From Symbiodinium natans (taxonomy: Eukaryota > Sar > Dinophyceae > Suessiales > Symbiodiniaceae): a stretch of 64,000 nt of DNA. The notes under the pieces were generated by a model. That model had not been told where the DNA came from and did no database searches. It was given only the letters and a program-made list of their open reading frames with translations. This document shows positions 21,195 through 33,600 of this stretch, piece after piece. Position 1 is the first letter of the stretch, and each line of letters opens with the position of its first letter. The DNA is taken from assembly GCA_905221605.1 (NCBI GenBank), contig CAJNDS010002357.1, positions 172,001-236,000 of the forward strand. Reading direction: 5' to 3'. Both the position numbers and the translations under genes were made by a program.

Positions 21195-22775
21195 TCACTG
21201 GGGAGCGGCGCACCCCCATCGAGGTTGGAGGTCCGCCTGGGGCAAAGCAAGAAGGCTGGCTGCGAAGGACCTGGCAGCTGCAAAAAAGGAAAGGACCGCT
21301 AACCGTCGGAGTGCGAAGGCAGACGTGCTGGCAGTGCGGGATGGTGGGGGCGGCGCGGCAGAGGGCGAGTAAGCGCCTCGGCGCTCCGAGCCGACAAGCT
21401 CAGGGTTCATCCACTCTTTACTTTGGCGGGCGGCACACAGTGCAGCGCTTGCTGTGGAACCCTTCAGGCACCGTGGCTCAGCTGAGGATGTGACGGGGGA
21501 GACGAGCGTAGTATTGACAGCGACCTGCGCCCCATTCCAAAGCGGGAGAGCGGAGGATGCCAGACCGAGGGCATGCTGCGACGTGATTTTTCTTTGATTG
21601 TTCACTCCTTGTTGCTGCTGCACGAGGGTCTGCGGTCCCTGTGCACCCTATGGCTCACGTGATCCCCAAGGTCATCTAGATGCCGGCGGCATCTGCAGGC
21701 AGCTGCAGCTAGCGGAAGCGGCAGGCGAAGCCGGGGCAGAAGCAAAACACGGAAGAGCGATGACTCAAGCTGCAGCTCAGGCGAGGTGGGCCGGGCAAAG
21801 ACAACGCCAGCAGCGTATGGGCCCGACTGCGAATCCAGCAGCGCGACCGGCTCCTCATCGAGCTCGCTGAGCAAGGCCCTGCGACAAAAATCATCAACCG
21901 CCCTAAAAGCTTCACGCTGCCATCTTTTGGAAACCTCGACGCCGACCTACTCGGCGGGTGGGGGCGGCGGGTCAGACCTAGCAAGCGTTGACCACTCGGG
22001 CACATCATAGCCAGAGCCCGACAGTGAGGTAGCACAGTCCCGAAGTGATGCCAGAGCGGGAGGCACAGGCCCTTGCACTTGGAGTGAATCGAGAAGCCCC
22101 TCAACAACCGCGGCGACGGGCGAGGACCTTGAGCGCATCAGCCCAGGATGCCCAGTAGGCCGCCGGCGCCAGCCGAACAGCACTGCGCAAACCAAGCTTC
22201 CCGTGTTGCAGAGCCAACTGCGCTTGGGCAACCAACAACGGCAACGCGCGGCCTCCCCAGGTGTCAGGAGAGCGGCAAGACACTGCATGCCAGCGCGGTC
22301 GTGCCCCTGGGCAAAGTCCTGGACAACTGTTGGGGGGAGTGCGCGTGGGACATGTTGGGCCCGAGGGGCAGCGCAACAGGACAACAACAACCACGCAACT
22401 TGAACGTCCTTCAAAGCCGGGAGTTGTACTCGAGCAAAGAGCCGTGGCGGGCCAAGAGCTTTTGGAGGCAGTGCTGAACGAACTCGGGCGACCCGATAGG
22501 AACCCCTAATACAACTAGACTTACACCACTAGAGGACGGCGGCAGGTCAGGGTCTCCCAAGTGCTAGGTGCAAGCGCGGCGCAGCCTGGGGGCTCGACAC
22601 CGGCAGCGTTCCAAAAAGTCGTCTTGGCTGGGTCGAGCCGGAGCCGGGCTTTGGCATGCGCATGGTGCTGAAGCCGGCGGTAGAGGTGGGCCGCACGGTC
22701 CGGCAATGCGAGGATGTAGACATCGTCTAGGACAGCGCATGCACGTTCCTGGGGCAGCAACTCAACCAACCGCCT
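21195..22775 (-). pseudogene. Decayed reverse transcriptase copy B2
   Basis: RT similarity continues across several frames. It begins at ACAVLDDVYILALPDRAAHL (about 22740) with motif D DPAKTTFWNAAGVEPPG, then LLSCCAAPRAQHVPRALPP (about 22390), then RVLLLPRLRLPLP with CRCRRHLDDLGDH (about 21710). It ends with a C-terminal nuclease-like block (QVAVNTTLVSPV, FAASLLALPQ; 21540-21230). The order matches the intact copy at 18-19.8 kb. At least three frameshifts separate the blocks, so it is dead. Confidence 0.7.
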
Positions 22776-22789
22776 CGGTGAGGGACATT

Positions 22790-23400
22790 GGGGTCCGCAT
22801 CGTCAGCGGCAAGGGTGGGGCCAGGTGGGGCAAAGCAGCCCGCGGCGCGTCCCGCGACCGAAGGACGGGACTGCACTGAGTCAGCCCAGGTTGCCCAGAA
22901 CGCCGCAGGTGCATGCAGCGCAGCGCTGCGCAAGCCAAGACCGCCATCACGAAGGGCAAGCTGTGCAACACGCGTAGCAACAGGTGGCACGATTCCTCGC
23001 GCAGACGGCTCAAGGGCTGGGTCACCAAACCACACGCGTGCATCAGGCGAAAGCTCATGGAGGCCGTCAGGAGCAATGCCACCGCTGTTCCAGACTGCGG
23101 CCTTACCAACGTTGAGGCGCAATCGAGTGTGACGGGCGAGGTAGTGCTCAAAGCGACGAACAAGATGTAAAACACGTTGACGTGATGCAAGCAGGGTGAC
23201 CTCATTCAAGGTGCGCGAAGACACGCTCTCCGAAGTCCTCGCAAAGGTCGCGCTGCAGGTCCTGGAGAGCAGGCTGCAAACCAAAACAGAACAGGGTGGG
23301 GCTGAGGGGATCCGCTTGTACAACGCCTTCGGCTTGGTGGATGTGCCGAGTAGCAGCGCTTTGCTGCCACACGAAAGCCGAAAGACGGTCGCCTAGGCGG
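22790..23400 (-). pseudogene. Decayed reverse transcriptase copy B1, internally deleted
   Basis: Motif B is clear (VVQADPLSPTLFCFGLQPAL, about 23330-23270). The catalytic YADD-type block is missing. The frame resumes with LNVGKAAVWNSGGIAPDG (motif D) and then jumps to a distal segment (LRDGGLGLRSAALHAPAAFW). It abuts copy B2 head to tail; B2 restarts upstream of its catalytic motif. Confidence 0.7.
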
Positions 23401-23419
23401 CAGACGCATCCAGGGAAAC

Positions 23420-26400
23420 AGCGAGGCTAGGATCGCGCACAGAGGGAGCCGGCAGAGGTGGCAAGCGCCTGGACAATGGTTGTTGATTGGGGGGCGGGGA
23501 TTCGCAACTCTTCGGAAGCGTCCTGCAAAAAAACGAATCCTCGCAGGCGCGTTTATGATGTAAATGTACGTCGAGGTCGGCGAATATAAGGGTGCAAGCG
23601 CCGAACAGCAGCAAGGGCAGGGTGCTGCACAAGGGCAAACGGACCTGCAGCAGAGCGCTGGAGGACCTGTAGGCGGAGCGGGCCGAGCCCTGGAGGGCGG
23701 AGCCTTTGGAGGTCGGCTGGAACGCGAGCAGGTCTCCCGACCAGTGCAGACGGGACCTGCGCGCGGTCTGCAGGTCGATTCGAGCTCGCGCAACATCTCG
23801 GGGGTGCCGGGCGCGAGAGGCTCGGAAACAAGGGCACGCCCGGCAGCAGACGACTCGCCCACGTGACGAACGCTGAGTCCCAAGATGTCACAAGCCTCCT
23901 CGTCAGTAAGGCCAGCACGGGCAGCATCGGGTGCAGGCACGCGCAAGGCCGTATCGGCAGCAGCAAGGAGGGACGGCCAAACAAACCCATTGTGGAAAAC
24001 AGCGCATCGTTGTTCGAGCGCGGCAGGGGGATGGGCTCTTTTCGCGAACTTTCGGAAAAGTTTCTACTGCTGAGCTGCTACATAAAGTCTCGATAACGTC
24101 CGTTGCTGCCTGACGGTGTTTGTGGGATAGAATGGCTGGAACTCCGCATAGCTTGCCCACCCATGTCGACGTTGTGCAAAGACCAAGTGGATTTCTTGTT
24201 TTCACCAGCCTGTCATAGCCTGTCTGTGTCGCTAATTATGAGGCTCGGGTCGGAAAGGGAAAATGTATTTGCCAACTATCGGGCGAAGCCGTGTGCATGT
24301 TTCATGTCCTGGACTGCTGTTGACGTATTTGGGTTACGGACAACGGCTGTGCGCACATGACGCCAACTCGCCTAGCGCAAATCTAGCAGGCTCCTAATTC
24401 CAACATGGTGTGTGAGTGGCAGTAGTGCGTGCCGTGTCACATATTGTCACCGTCGAAAACGCCACAGGCCGCGAGCCGCACTGCGGTGGCGCAGCGCCAG
24501 CTATGCACGGTCAGCCGCGGTGGCAAGCAGGCCAGCCGCTGCGTCCACGAACAAGAGATCATTTTAACTGGGAATCCGCGGTCCCTGTGCTGTGCGCTGC
24601 TTTCAAAGTCAAAGTCCTTCACGCCCGAATCGAAGCAAGGTCGAGGATAGGACGTCGCTGAGAAGGGGCAGGTCGCCGTCGACGTTGGTGGTGCTGGCGA
24701 GCGGGGAGACCCAGCAGGCGCGCCGAAGACCCTGGCGGTGCAAAAGGCAAGCAAGGCAGACCACCCAGGTGAAGGCAGCGACGGTGGCTGGCCATACTGC
24801 GCCTGCTGGCTTGGTACTTGTGGATCATTTTTCTGTCGATCTTGTGGCCTCGCAACGATAGTGGTGTGCCCGGCTCTACAGTTACGGCGGGTCGGACCGT
24901 CATCTCACGCAACGTCCAGCGCGCGGTCAAGCGGTGGTCCAGCGCCTGCGGGTGCCGGCCTCAGATAGTAGGCCCACAACGTTCGTGGTCCGCCTTGCGC
25001 ACGTGGCGCATGTAGTTGCACCAGGTTGTTCAAGAAGCGCCATGCCCCCGCTCTCTCCGCCGTCCACCAGCTTCGTGGCCAGCACAGTCAGTGTGGCCTT
25101 ACTTCGACGTGCAGCACTTGCCTGTCAACATTTTCAGATTTTACCGCTTCTTTCGTAAGCCTTGCAAGTTGCGTTTGCCATTTGACACGCCCGCGCGTGC
25201 GAGCGAGAACATCAGGGAATGATGGTTCGCAATACTTTGCTGGATTCACGATCGCCTGAATTCGAGGAAAAATCTACATTCAATACGCCCCGTCGACGAT
25301 GGTCGTACCGGAGGAATGGCCCGAAGAACCAGAAAGCCAAAAACAATTAGAAAGACATCTTGGCTGAAAATCGCGCGCAGCGGCAGTATGGTCGTAAAAA
25401 CGCACCCGCCGGCCGAGCTTCGCCGAGCGCCGAACGACGCCGAGTGAAGTCAAGTGATGGCGGACAGGCCAGAGATCCACCACAGACTGCTGCATGAGCT
25501 TGTGGAATGGGCACACACGCTCAAGCACCTACTCGGGCAGTGATCAAGCCCATGGCCGCCGTAGCTGCCCTTGCCATGCGAGTTCCGGCGTTCAATCTTG
25601 TGAATCTGCAACTCTTGCATACCGTTCGGTCACACCCGCCCCTTGTTTCACGCATGTCTACGAGCTGCCAAAGCAAAGGACAAGCGGAGCGTTTGAGTGA
25701 CGTCGACTTTGTTATTGACAGCGCGATTCTCACCACAGCAAAAAAAGACTTCTTTTTGATGTCCTGCGTATGATGCTCTTGGCAAGGATTGAAGCCAAAA
25801 ACTGCCAGTGAGTGAGCAGCAGCGCTTGCCACAAGGCCATGTGACTTCGCAGGCGTGCAGCAAACAATTTTAACCGTCAGCGAACAGTTGTACAGAGGCT
25901 TTAGCCGAAAAAGCTCTGATGCTCGTGCAGGCGCCTGACGGACCGACAAGTTCTGTTGCGTAACTGCTGATTCAACCACATGTCTGGGGCATTCCTGCTA
26001 AAAAATGCCATATGCTAGACGATGCTCTCTCAGTGTCTGCAACAGACCTTGGCCGAACGACGCAGCCTGCGCAAGCTGCACCGAATTCGGCCCTTTCCAT
26101 CGTGCACGATTCCCAGCTTGTGTTCAGCGCCTAGCATTTGGAGCTGGCAGCTTCAAGGGCAGGGGATGCTTCAGCAAAAGGGGTTGCCAGGGCTGCGGCT
26201 CCTTTAGCAAATGCCGGGAAATGTGACCAACGGTAGAGTGAGAGATTTTCGACAAGTCCTTTTATTCCACATCATCCCTTGCACTTAGCACGAAGAAAGT
26301 GGTGGAGCTCATCGCCGCGGATTTAGAGGCGGCTAGTTTATCGGAGCAACCGCAGGAACAATACACTCGGAGGGTATAAATCAGCTCCCCAGCATGTCAG

Positions 26401-27670
26401 CACCCATGCAGCGTTTGTGCACGTTATGACCTACATGTTGTTCAACTCCTCGCAGCTTAGTGTCGGAAGGGAGCCCGAGGGGATGAGTACGTGGAGTACG
26501 TGCTGCAAGCTATAAAGACAAAGGTTGAGATGTTCAGCTCAACGGCTTCGCTCGTCTGCACACATCGAGGTGAGATTTTAGGGCTTATGTGGGGGTTGGG
26601 CAACAGCTCTCTCGGCGACGCAGAAGGTTGCACAACTTCTCAATCCGTGCCACCGCAACCCTGGCCTGGAGTTCAAGCCTCAGATGCCAGGAAGGGTTGG
26701 CAAAGATTTGGGGCTCACAGGATTGTATGGGTTTAGGGTCTAGGGCTTCTCAAGGTGTTGTGGAGAGGGGCAGGAGGGAAGACGAAATTGAGGTCGCCCT
26801 TCGTGTGCACCTTTGTGTGCTATCCAGCCCTGTTTGGCTTATGGGGCTTTGTCAATAAGTTATGGCCTTACAGGCTTTGGACTTCATGATGGGGCTTCGA
26901 AAAGGCACTGGGCATCGCGCGTTGGGTCGAGCTGATGCGCCACGAAGTCTGGAAAACCCATTGCTGGTAAACTACAAAGCCACCAAGGAGGCCTGCACAC
27001 GCGCGAACTCCGAAACCCACAGGCAGTGAGCTACAGGGTCCTGCAGCCAAAAGGGGGCGAGGAGCACCAACTTTCTCGGATGTTTGTCGGCTTATAGGGA
27101 ACATGTTACTGAAACTTCGGAAGTTGAATTATGAATCCTAAACCCTATACTACCCTATACCGCCAGATCCCAGACCCAAAAGCAGTTCAGGGTTGTCAGC
27201 TGCTTTTTTTGCCCGAAGAAGCGTCGACTTCTTCGCCGTTGACGAACATGACCCGCAGCCTGGGTGACTGAGGCGTCTTGCTGCAGCTACGGCATCAACA
27301 CGCTCACTGGACTGAAGCGAGACCCTGACAAGCAATCCACTACACGCACAGCCAGAGCCACAAGCGCAACCTTGACCATACGCACGTGTCCCCAAACCCG
27401 AAACCCTAAACCCCATACCCTAAAACCCTATAAACCCTATAAAGCCGGAAACCCGAACCCCGAACCCGAAGAACCTCGCAGCTGCCCAACCTCAAGTCTA
27501 TGAGTCTATGAAGGGGCCCTCGCTCCGTAAAGCGAAGCTGGAGTTGCCGCAGCACGGCTATGCAGGAGCAGCAGGGCCTCGGGCGACGAGGGTGTTTAGG
27601 GTTTAGGGTTTAGGGTTTAGGGTTGAGGGTTGAGGGTGGGACGACCAGCAGCACTTGCAATGCCGTTGTC
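23420..27670. other. Mostly non-coding, with RT-flanking GC-rich sequence
   Basis: The stretch 23.4-25.1 kb is GC-rich with long overlapping frames that resemble flanking parts of decayed retroelements but hold no diagnostic motif. 25.1-27.6 kb has only short frames. Degenerate telomere-like tracts occur at 27395-27440. Confidence 0.35.
27592..27636. repeat. TTTAGGG repeat tract
   Basis: Four perfect TTTAGGG units are followed by two GTTGAGG variants. It is interstitial, not at a window end, and has no ORF. Confidence 0.9.
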
Positions 27671-27689
27671 CTAGCCTTCCTGCAACCTA

Positions 27690-29304
27690 GCAGCCTTCTG
27701 CATGCCCGCACATCTTGACAAAGAGTCTGTGCTGAATCGTTGACACAGCTCGCACCAGGCAGAGCGGTTTGTCAAAGTCCCGTATCCGTATGTTGTCAGA
27801 ACTCTTGAAGGATCTGCAGGCAAACGCATCTCAACGGCAAGATCCCAAAAGATTCCCAAACACTAAATGGATTTGCAGTCCCGTCTTGAGGCCCTGACCC
27901 TACAGCCCTATCCCAAGCCACAAACCCTAAACTCCTCTCCAGAAGCGCACAAGGAAACTCGGCTGCTGGCGTGCTTGTGGAGAACATGCACACCTCCGGG
28001 CTTTAAGGGTGTTGAGATATCTTGGGAGTAGCCATTGCGTAGCGCGATAAGCTGCTGTGCAGCTTGGACGCGGAACCAACTTCTCCGCAAGTTATCAGGG
28101 CTTCGGGAGGGGCATAAACAAAAAAAATCGCAGGTCGCATGCTGATCCCATGCTGTGCTGAGAAAAGTAGAGCTTGTCACTCTTAGATGCCATTAGACCT
28201 GAACAAAAACATCGCAGTAGCCTCCCCGACCAGCTGCCCCGGCGGCGCGGAGTCGAGGATCAGGCCGATGCCAGTGGTTAGCTGGAACCTTGTGGGGACC
28301 CCTCGAAGGTTTCAGAGCGGGTGCTGAAGTGGCTCATTCACAGATGTGCAGGGCGAACGGGAGTTGGCAAGACCGTTGATTCTGGTCTTGGGGGTGGGGG
28401 TGGGGGGGGGTGGGGGGGCGGGGGGTGGGGGGGTCTGTTGGCCTCTACTGGGGTATTAGGCTAGTGGTCTTTCCTGGCGGATGCTTTAGAGAAGTTTACT
28501 ATTCTATTCAATTCGGGGCTATGCGGGCTTTGTAGTCTTACTTGCCGGGCTCACGAGGCCCTGGATTTTGCTTTCTTTCTTGACTACAGTAACTTGATGC
28601 CCCTACAATGGGAGAGGCTGTACTGATCTGCCAAAACGTTGCCGCCATACTGCTGATACTATTGCCTCACCACTACTGAAAGAGGCTGCTCCAAACAATT
28701 AGCTATGGCAACTGCTGAGCCGAAATTTGAAAAAACAAACTGCAAACCCACAAAAACGAGTTGAGTTGAACGGAGACCCGCTCCATTCAAACAACATTTT
28801 CAACCCAACATCATTCCTTCGGAATCAAAAGGCTCTGATCCCCTGGGGCACTGGCTCACCGCAGAGGTCTCGGCCGATGAGGCTATTGATTGGCGTCGGG
28901 AAGGCCCTCAGCCTCGTACGCATCTGTTCGACGAAATGCGGGCCGGGCATGCCTGCCCGCGATAGAATACCGACTGCGAACCTCGCTCCACCTAATCTTC
29001 TGAATGTACAGGCCAGCCACGCAGTGATGACCTTATAGGGCAAACCTCACTGAACTTTCCCAGACATACGCTCGGGACCCGACAGCCGAAGGTCCCCCCA
29101 AGCAAACCGCCAGAAAAAAGCACACAGGGCCAACAGGACTCAACAAACACAGTGTGGCCAGACAAATCTTCACCCTGAAGTCACCCCTTAAAATATTAAC
29201 GGCACTTGGGCCTCTTGGGGTCAAGTCAAAGAGTTCAACAAGGTCCCTGAGCTGCTCACCATGCAGGCGGGGCTGCATGACCCACGCGAATGCCATTTTC
29301 TCGC
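27690..29304 (-). CDS. Spliced gene of unknown function
   Basis: Two exons join in phase. 29304-29260 (acceptor GACAG|G, donor GTGAGC) encodes EKMAFAWVMQPRLH. 28952-28860 (acceptor GGCAG|G, donor GTGAGC) encodes MPGPHFVEQMRTRLRAF then PINSLIGRDLCG. Further coding-like minus-strand pieces follow near 28270 (GIGLILDSAPPGQLVGE), 28075 (WFRVQAAQQLIALRNGYSQD) and 27840-27690 (FWDLAVEMRLPADPSRVLTT). The splice signals are good, so a real gene is likely, but no family is recognised and the later exons were not phased. Confidence 0.5.
28386..28436 (+). repeat. G-rich tract
   Basis: Repeated runs of 4-9 guanines are separated by single T or C. The tract lies in a putative intron of the unidentified gene. 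It could form a G-quadruplex on the plus strand. Confidence 0.8.
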
Positions 29305-29747
29305 CTGTCAGCTGGTGGACTTGAGAAAGGGTGAGAATAATATCAATCTTGTAGCGCTTGAGGCCACGAAGACAGCCCAAAAAAAATGTTCTTCCCGGAC
29401 CTTTTCATGCCTACTATCATCGTCTCCGTTCCTTGCACTCAGCCCGCGGCAGCAGCGTGCCGCGCAGGACTTGGCCGTCGGGCAGCCTGATGTCCTGGCT
29501 GCGGGACATGGGGGGTCCTAACGCACACACTGCATCGCCATCTTGGGGGCTCTTATCTGAACAAGACCAACGAAGCATCCGCCAGGATACTGTCTAGACA
29601 ACGCAGAACCTGTTCACAGCCTGAAACAGGGGACGGCCCAAACACGCTTTTGAAAGATGTCGCAAGCCCTGCCTACGACCTCTGTAAAAAAGTGGCGTAG
29701 TTCTCCTCCTAAAGCCACAAACCCTACGAAGCCCTAAGCACTTAAAA

Positions 29748-29821
29748 TGGGGGTTTCCGAAATTAGGGGTACCTTCTTGGGGTCCTTCCTTAAGGGTACC
29801 CTAATTTTCGTAAAGCCCCCA
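29748..29821 (+). mobile_element. Small TIR element, copy A
   Basis: A 74-bp unit with inverted ends of about 26 bases. The left end reads TGGGGGTTTCCGAAATTAGG. The right end, reverse-complemented, reads TGGGGGCTTTACGAAAATTA. Both then run into GGGTACC. The centre is CTTCTTGGGGTCCTTCCTTA. Related copies lie at 50121-50191 and 60937-61035. It has no ORF, so it would be non-autonomous. Confidence 0.65.
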
Positions 29822-32800
29822 AATCCTAGAACAACACAAAGACCGAGGGCTTCAGAATCTTCCGTTGCCTGTAATTCCATCAGTCTCTCACTAGCCCTTC
29901 TTGAGATGAAGGGCCCCGAGCCCCTAAGCTTTCAACTGTACATCCCAGATTGGAATTGCGAAACCACTATGAAAAAGAGACTGCCCTAGACCCTGAACCC
30001 CCCAGGGTGGAAAAACCCAGTCAACCACGCTGCGGTCCCACTCTCCGTAGCAGAGCACGCGCTTGTGGACTAAACCCCAGGTGTCCTTTGAATGGGGGGG
30101 GGCTCACAAATAGGCAACTTTCAAAGAGATTGCTGAAATACTCGAAGCTTGGGAGCCCTTCAAGCTTACGCCGGTGTAGGGGGTAGAGGCTTCCTTGGTT
30201 TGATGGTGTTGCGGGGTCCAATTCCGGTCCAGGGCGGTGGTTTGCCAAGTCTGAGATTGAGGGCTCAGGAGTTAGATTGCTTGGTTTCAGCCTGGGCTGG
30301 GGCCAAACTCCGAGCCTATACCTCTTCGTTTGCTTCGACACCTTAAACTTCAGATGGCTCGAACACAGGAACGAACCAAGCTATTCCCCAGAGCCATTTT
30401 TTCAGATCACATCTTCATCGGTAGGGGAGCAAGGGCTGCGGAACCCGAACCACTATACAGCCTTAACAATTGCCAAGAACCTCCTAGTTCCTCAGCAGAA
30501 GCAATATGTGAACAGGTTCGTAGACCCGGGTTTATGTTAAGCTCCATACTTTCGAATTTTGCATCGTCCTGTCGCGCATCACCTTCCTCAAGGGTCTGCT
30601 CCACTCGGCGGAGGGCCTCGTTGCAAAAGGATGCCAAAGCGCACCAACTTTGAACACGCTGAGGGCTGTACCCTGTCGACGAAATCTGCCCCTGGGCTTG
30701 AGATGCCCAGCTTCATCAGCAGCCGATTCCTGCTGACAAAGGTGAAGGTGAACATGCTGAACAAGGTGCCATGTGCTTGTGAAGATGGCATAGTAGCGTG
30801 AGTTGCTAGAACTGAAATGAGAGTACCTCTGAAAGCCCTTTGGAAAACCCTCTTCATGCTGCGACCCATGTATCGGACAAAGCCGAAGTGCGAACCAGTG
30901 GACGATGTAACGGGGAAAGGGTTTGCCGTTAGCACAGATTCGCCTGCTTGAAGCAAGAACCCAGCCAAACCCGCAACAGGGCATGACCTGGTGCAAATCG
31001 CGAACAAAATATGACGTAGCGAGGCCCCAGAAATACCGGTTTAAAGCTTGACTCCGCTTAATAATGAGGCTCCCTGGGTTTTTGCTTCGGCTTTCCGACT
31101 TCCGTCTTGCCCTAAGTTTCCGGCTTGTTTCTGTCTAAACACACCAGAGACAGGCTTCGGAGCGGCTCTTAGCAGCGAGTGGTGGTTCGCGTTACGAAGA
31201 GCAGGCTCGGGCCCCTCGTTTCCTTAGAGGCTCCTGGGACTCTTTTGTCTCAACTCTTTTTCCCTTGGTTTCGTGACCCTTGTGCCTCTGTCCCTGTTTC
31301 ATACTTTTCATATTCCGTCCTACTTGAGATGAGACATGGTCGTCTTTGCATGGGGGTCACGCGCAGTTGATTTTGAACGTGCAGAGCAATTCCTGCAAGG
31401 TGCGGCAACTTGTCTTTGGTCCTGGGACATCTAAGAACTCACGCCAAGCTACAGTAAGCCGACACTTCTGCTGGTTGACTCGTATTTTTGCACAAAAAAG
31501 CCTACCCCCGAAACCACTGAACCCTAAATCCTAAATCCTTATCCCAATACCATCCCAGTACGAGTACCATCCCAGAACACCGAGGCCACGGCGTGCCGGC
31601 GATCCCGAAATTGTCCACACCGGTCTGGTGGAGGACCTCTCAAAGTTCCACAAAAACTGGCTGTTGAGGGGTTTAGGGTTTAGGGTTTTTGGATTTACTA
31701 TGTCGGAGAGACAAAAAGGGGTTCAAAGTTCAAAGCTTTCAAAATGCATTTTAAACCAGTAGACGAACCGTTGGCCCCAAAACCTGAACGCCGACGTTTA
31801 AGGGCTAGGATTTAGGAACACACACACACACACAATCCCAAAAAACCCTAAACCCCAAACCCCAAACTCCAAACCCTAAAAAAGAGCCCCCGGCACCCGG
31901 GGCCTGTAGGAACCCCGCGCCACTCCATTCGGCGAGAGTCCGGGGCATCCCTTGGACCTGGGTTGCGGTCGCAGCTTGCACGGGGCAACACAACCAACAC
32001 CAACCAAACAATTTAGGAGTTTAGGGAGTTTAGGGGGTTTAGGGTTGGGGTTTATAATCAGGGCACACACAATCAAAAAACCTATCTGACTGAACAAGCT
32101 AGCTAACTCGCAAGCAAGCAAGCAAGCAAACACAAACGCACAACACGCACAACCACTGCACAACCACTGCACAGAAGCAAACATGCACGCATGCAGCACA
32201 TGAACGCACAGGCGTTTTCGAGCTCTCAGGACAAGAATAACATGCGATCCCTTACGCGATCGTTACCACCACCACCAGCAGCCGCAGCAGCGGCGGCGGC
32301 AGCAGCAGCAGAAGGAGCAGCAAACACCATCAGCAACAGCAGCGGCAACAACATCAGCAACAGCAACAGCGACAACGGAAACATCAACAGCAACAGCGAC
32401 AAGAGAAACAGCGACTACAGCAAGCACCCCAAACGACAACTGATTTGATTTTGAGTTCGGCTCTGACGAAGTTTATTCGGCCCAAAGCCCACAGCAGCAA
32501 GCTAACTCGCTCCAAGGCACGAAATTGACAAGGAAGGGCTCCAGCCTTGCCAATAACCTTAGCATGCAGCATGGATCCCCAGCCAGAAAAAAAGGTTTCT
32601 GCCAAATCCACTGAACCTCGGCCTCTGCTTCTGGCAGCCGCCCGCTTAGTTTAGGGGTTCTGGCCGTGTGGCAGGAGGCCGCACGAGGGCTCGGGTTCTG
32701 CGGGCCCACAAAAGACCGCACTGAGAACCTCAAAGGTTCGTACATTCATGATAAGTACAAATTGTGAGGCCCCGCGGCTGTTCCGACATGTCGGGCACCG

Positions 32801-33600
32801 AGTCGGAGAGGTTGGAGAGCGCCTGAAAGACGTGCAAAAACTTCAGGGAGGTCAGGGTGCTTTCAGGGGGTTTGAGGTCTTTTTGGGGCAGCACTTTGAA
32901 GGCGCTGGTCTCCAAAAGAAGTGACGCTTGGGACATTGTAGCCGCTGCCCAAACACATGGAAGACGCAAGCTTTGCCCCTTGGAACTGGAGTTGAAACAT
33001 CTGCTGGCTTCAGATAGAAACTCATCCGTTCGCACAGTGCAATCATGAAGGTCACAGCATTGAAAGGGCACATGAGACCTAAGTCGATCCGAGTCCGCTT
33101 CCTTTACCTACTCGTAGCACTCCTTAGAACCTCTAACTCTAACCGTTAGAAATTTAAACCACATGCAGACTGCGGACTCTTTCTAGGGTCCTTAAGGGAG
33201 GGGGGTTCGTGGGGGGCAGGTACCTCGGGAACCTTAGAGAAGCTTAGGAAGCCTTAGGGAGTAGTGGGGAGCATGAAACTCCGAAGCCCGAACCAGGCCT
33301 GAGCATCCAGAGATGCGAGGCGGCTCTGGACCTCTGAGGCCAAGGATGCCCTGGAATCGCGGAAAATCGCGGCCAAGCGTTTGGGCTTTGGGTCTCTTCG
33401 ACCCAGAATGTTGTGTTCATCTCAGTGGGGGTTTGGGACCGTTGGTCGTCGTCCCTAGAAGAATCACCTTTGACTTTGCAGGACCTGCATCTCTGAGCCG
33501 AGATCGAAGCTGAAAGCTCAAGCTAAGGTTAACTCAAAAGCCGAAAAAACTCCAGAAAGCAAGGTCTATAGTTTCGACAAACTCCAGGCCTCAAGCTTCG
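29822..33600. other. Non-coding with possible exon fragments
   Basis: A minus-strand stretch at 30590-30860 and another at 32730-32960 have some coding character but no recognised motif; they might be 3' exons of the HPR/OPR-repeat gene. Telomere-like tracts occur at 31672-31690, 31840-31880 and 32010-32055. GCAA tetranucleotides lie at 32110-32130. Confidence 0.35.
32262..32420. repeat. Impure GCA/ACAGC trinucleotide tract
   Basis: CCA and GCA/GCG triplets pass into irregular AACAGC repeats. Plus-strand frames give Ala- and Ser/Asn-rich peptides without other sequence, so it is treated as a microsatellite and not a gene. Confidence 0.85.
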
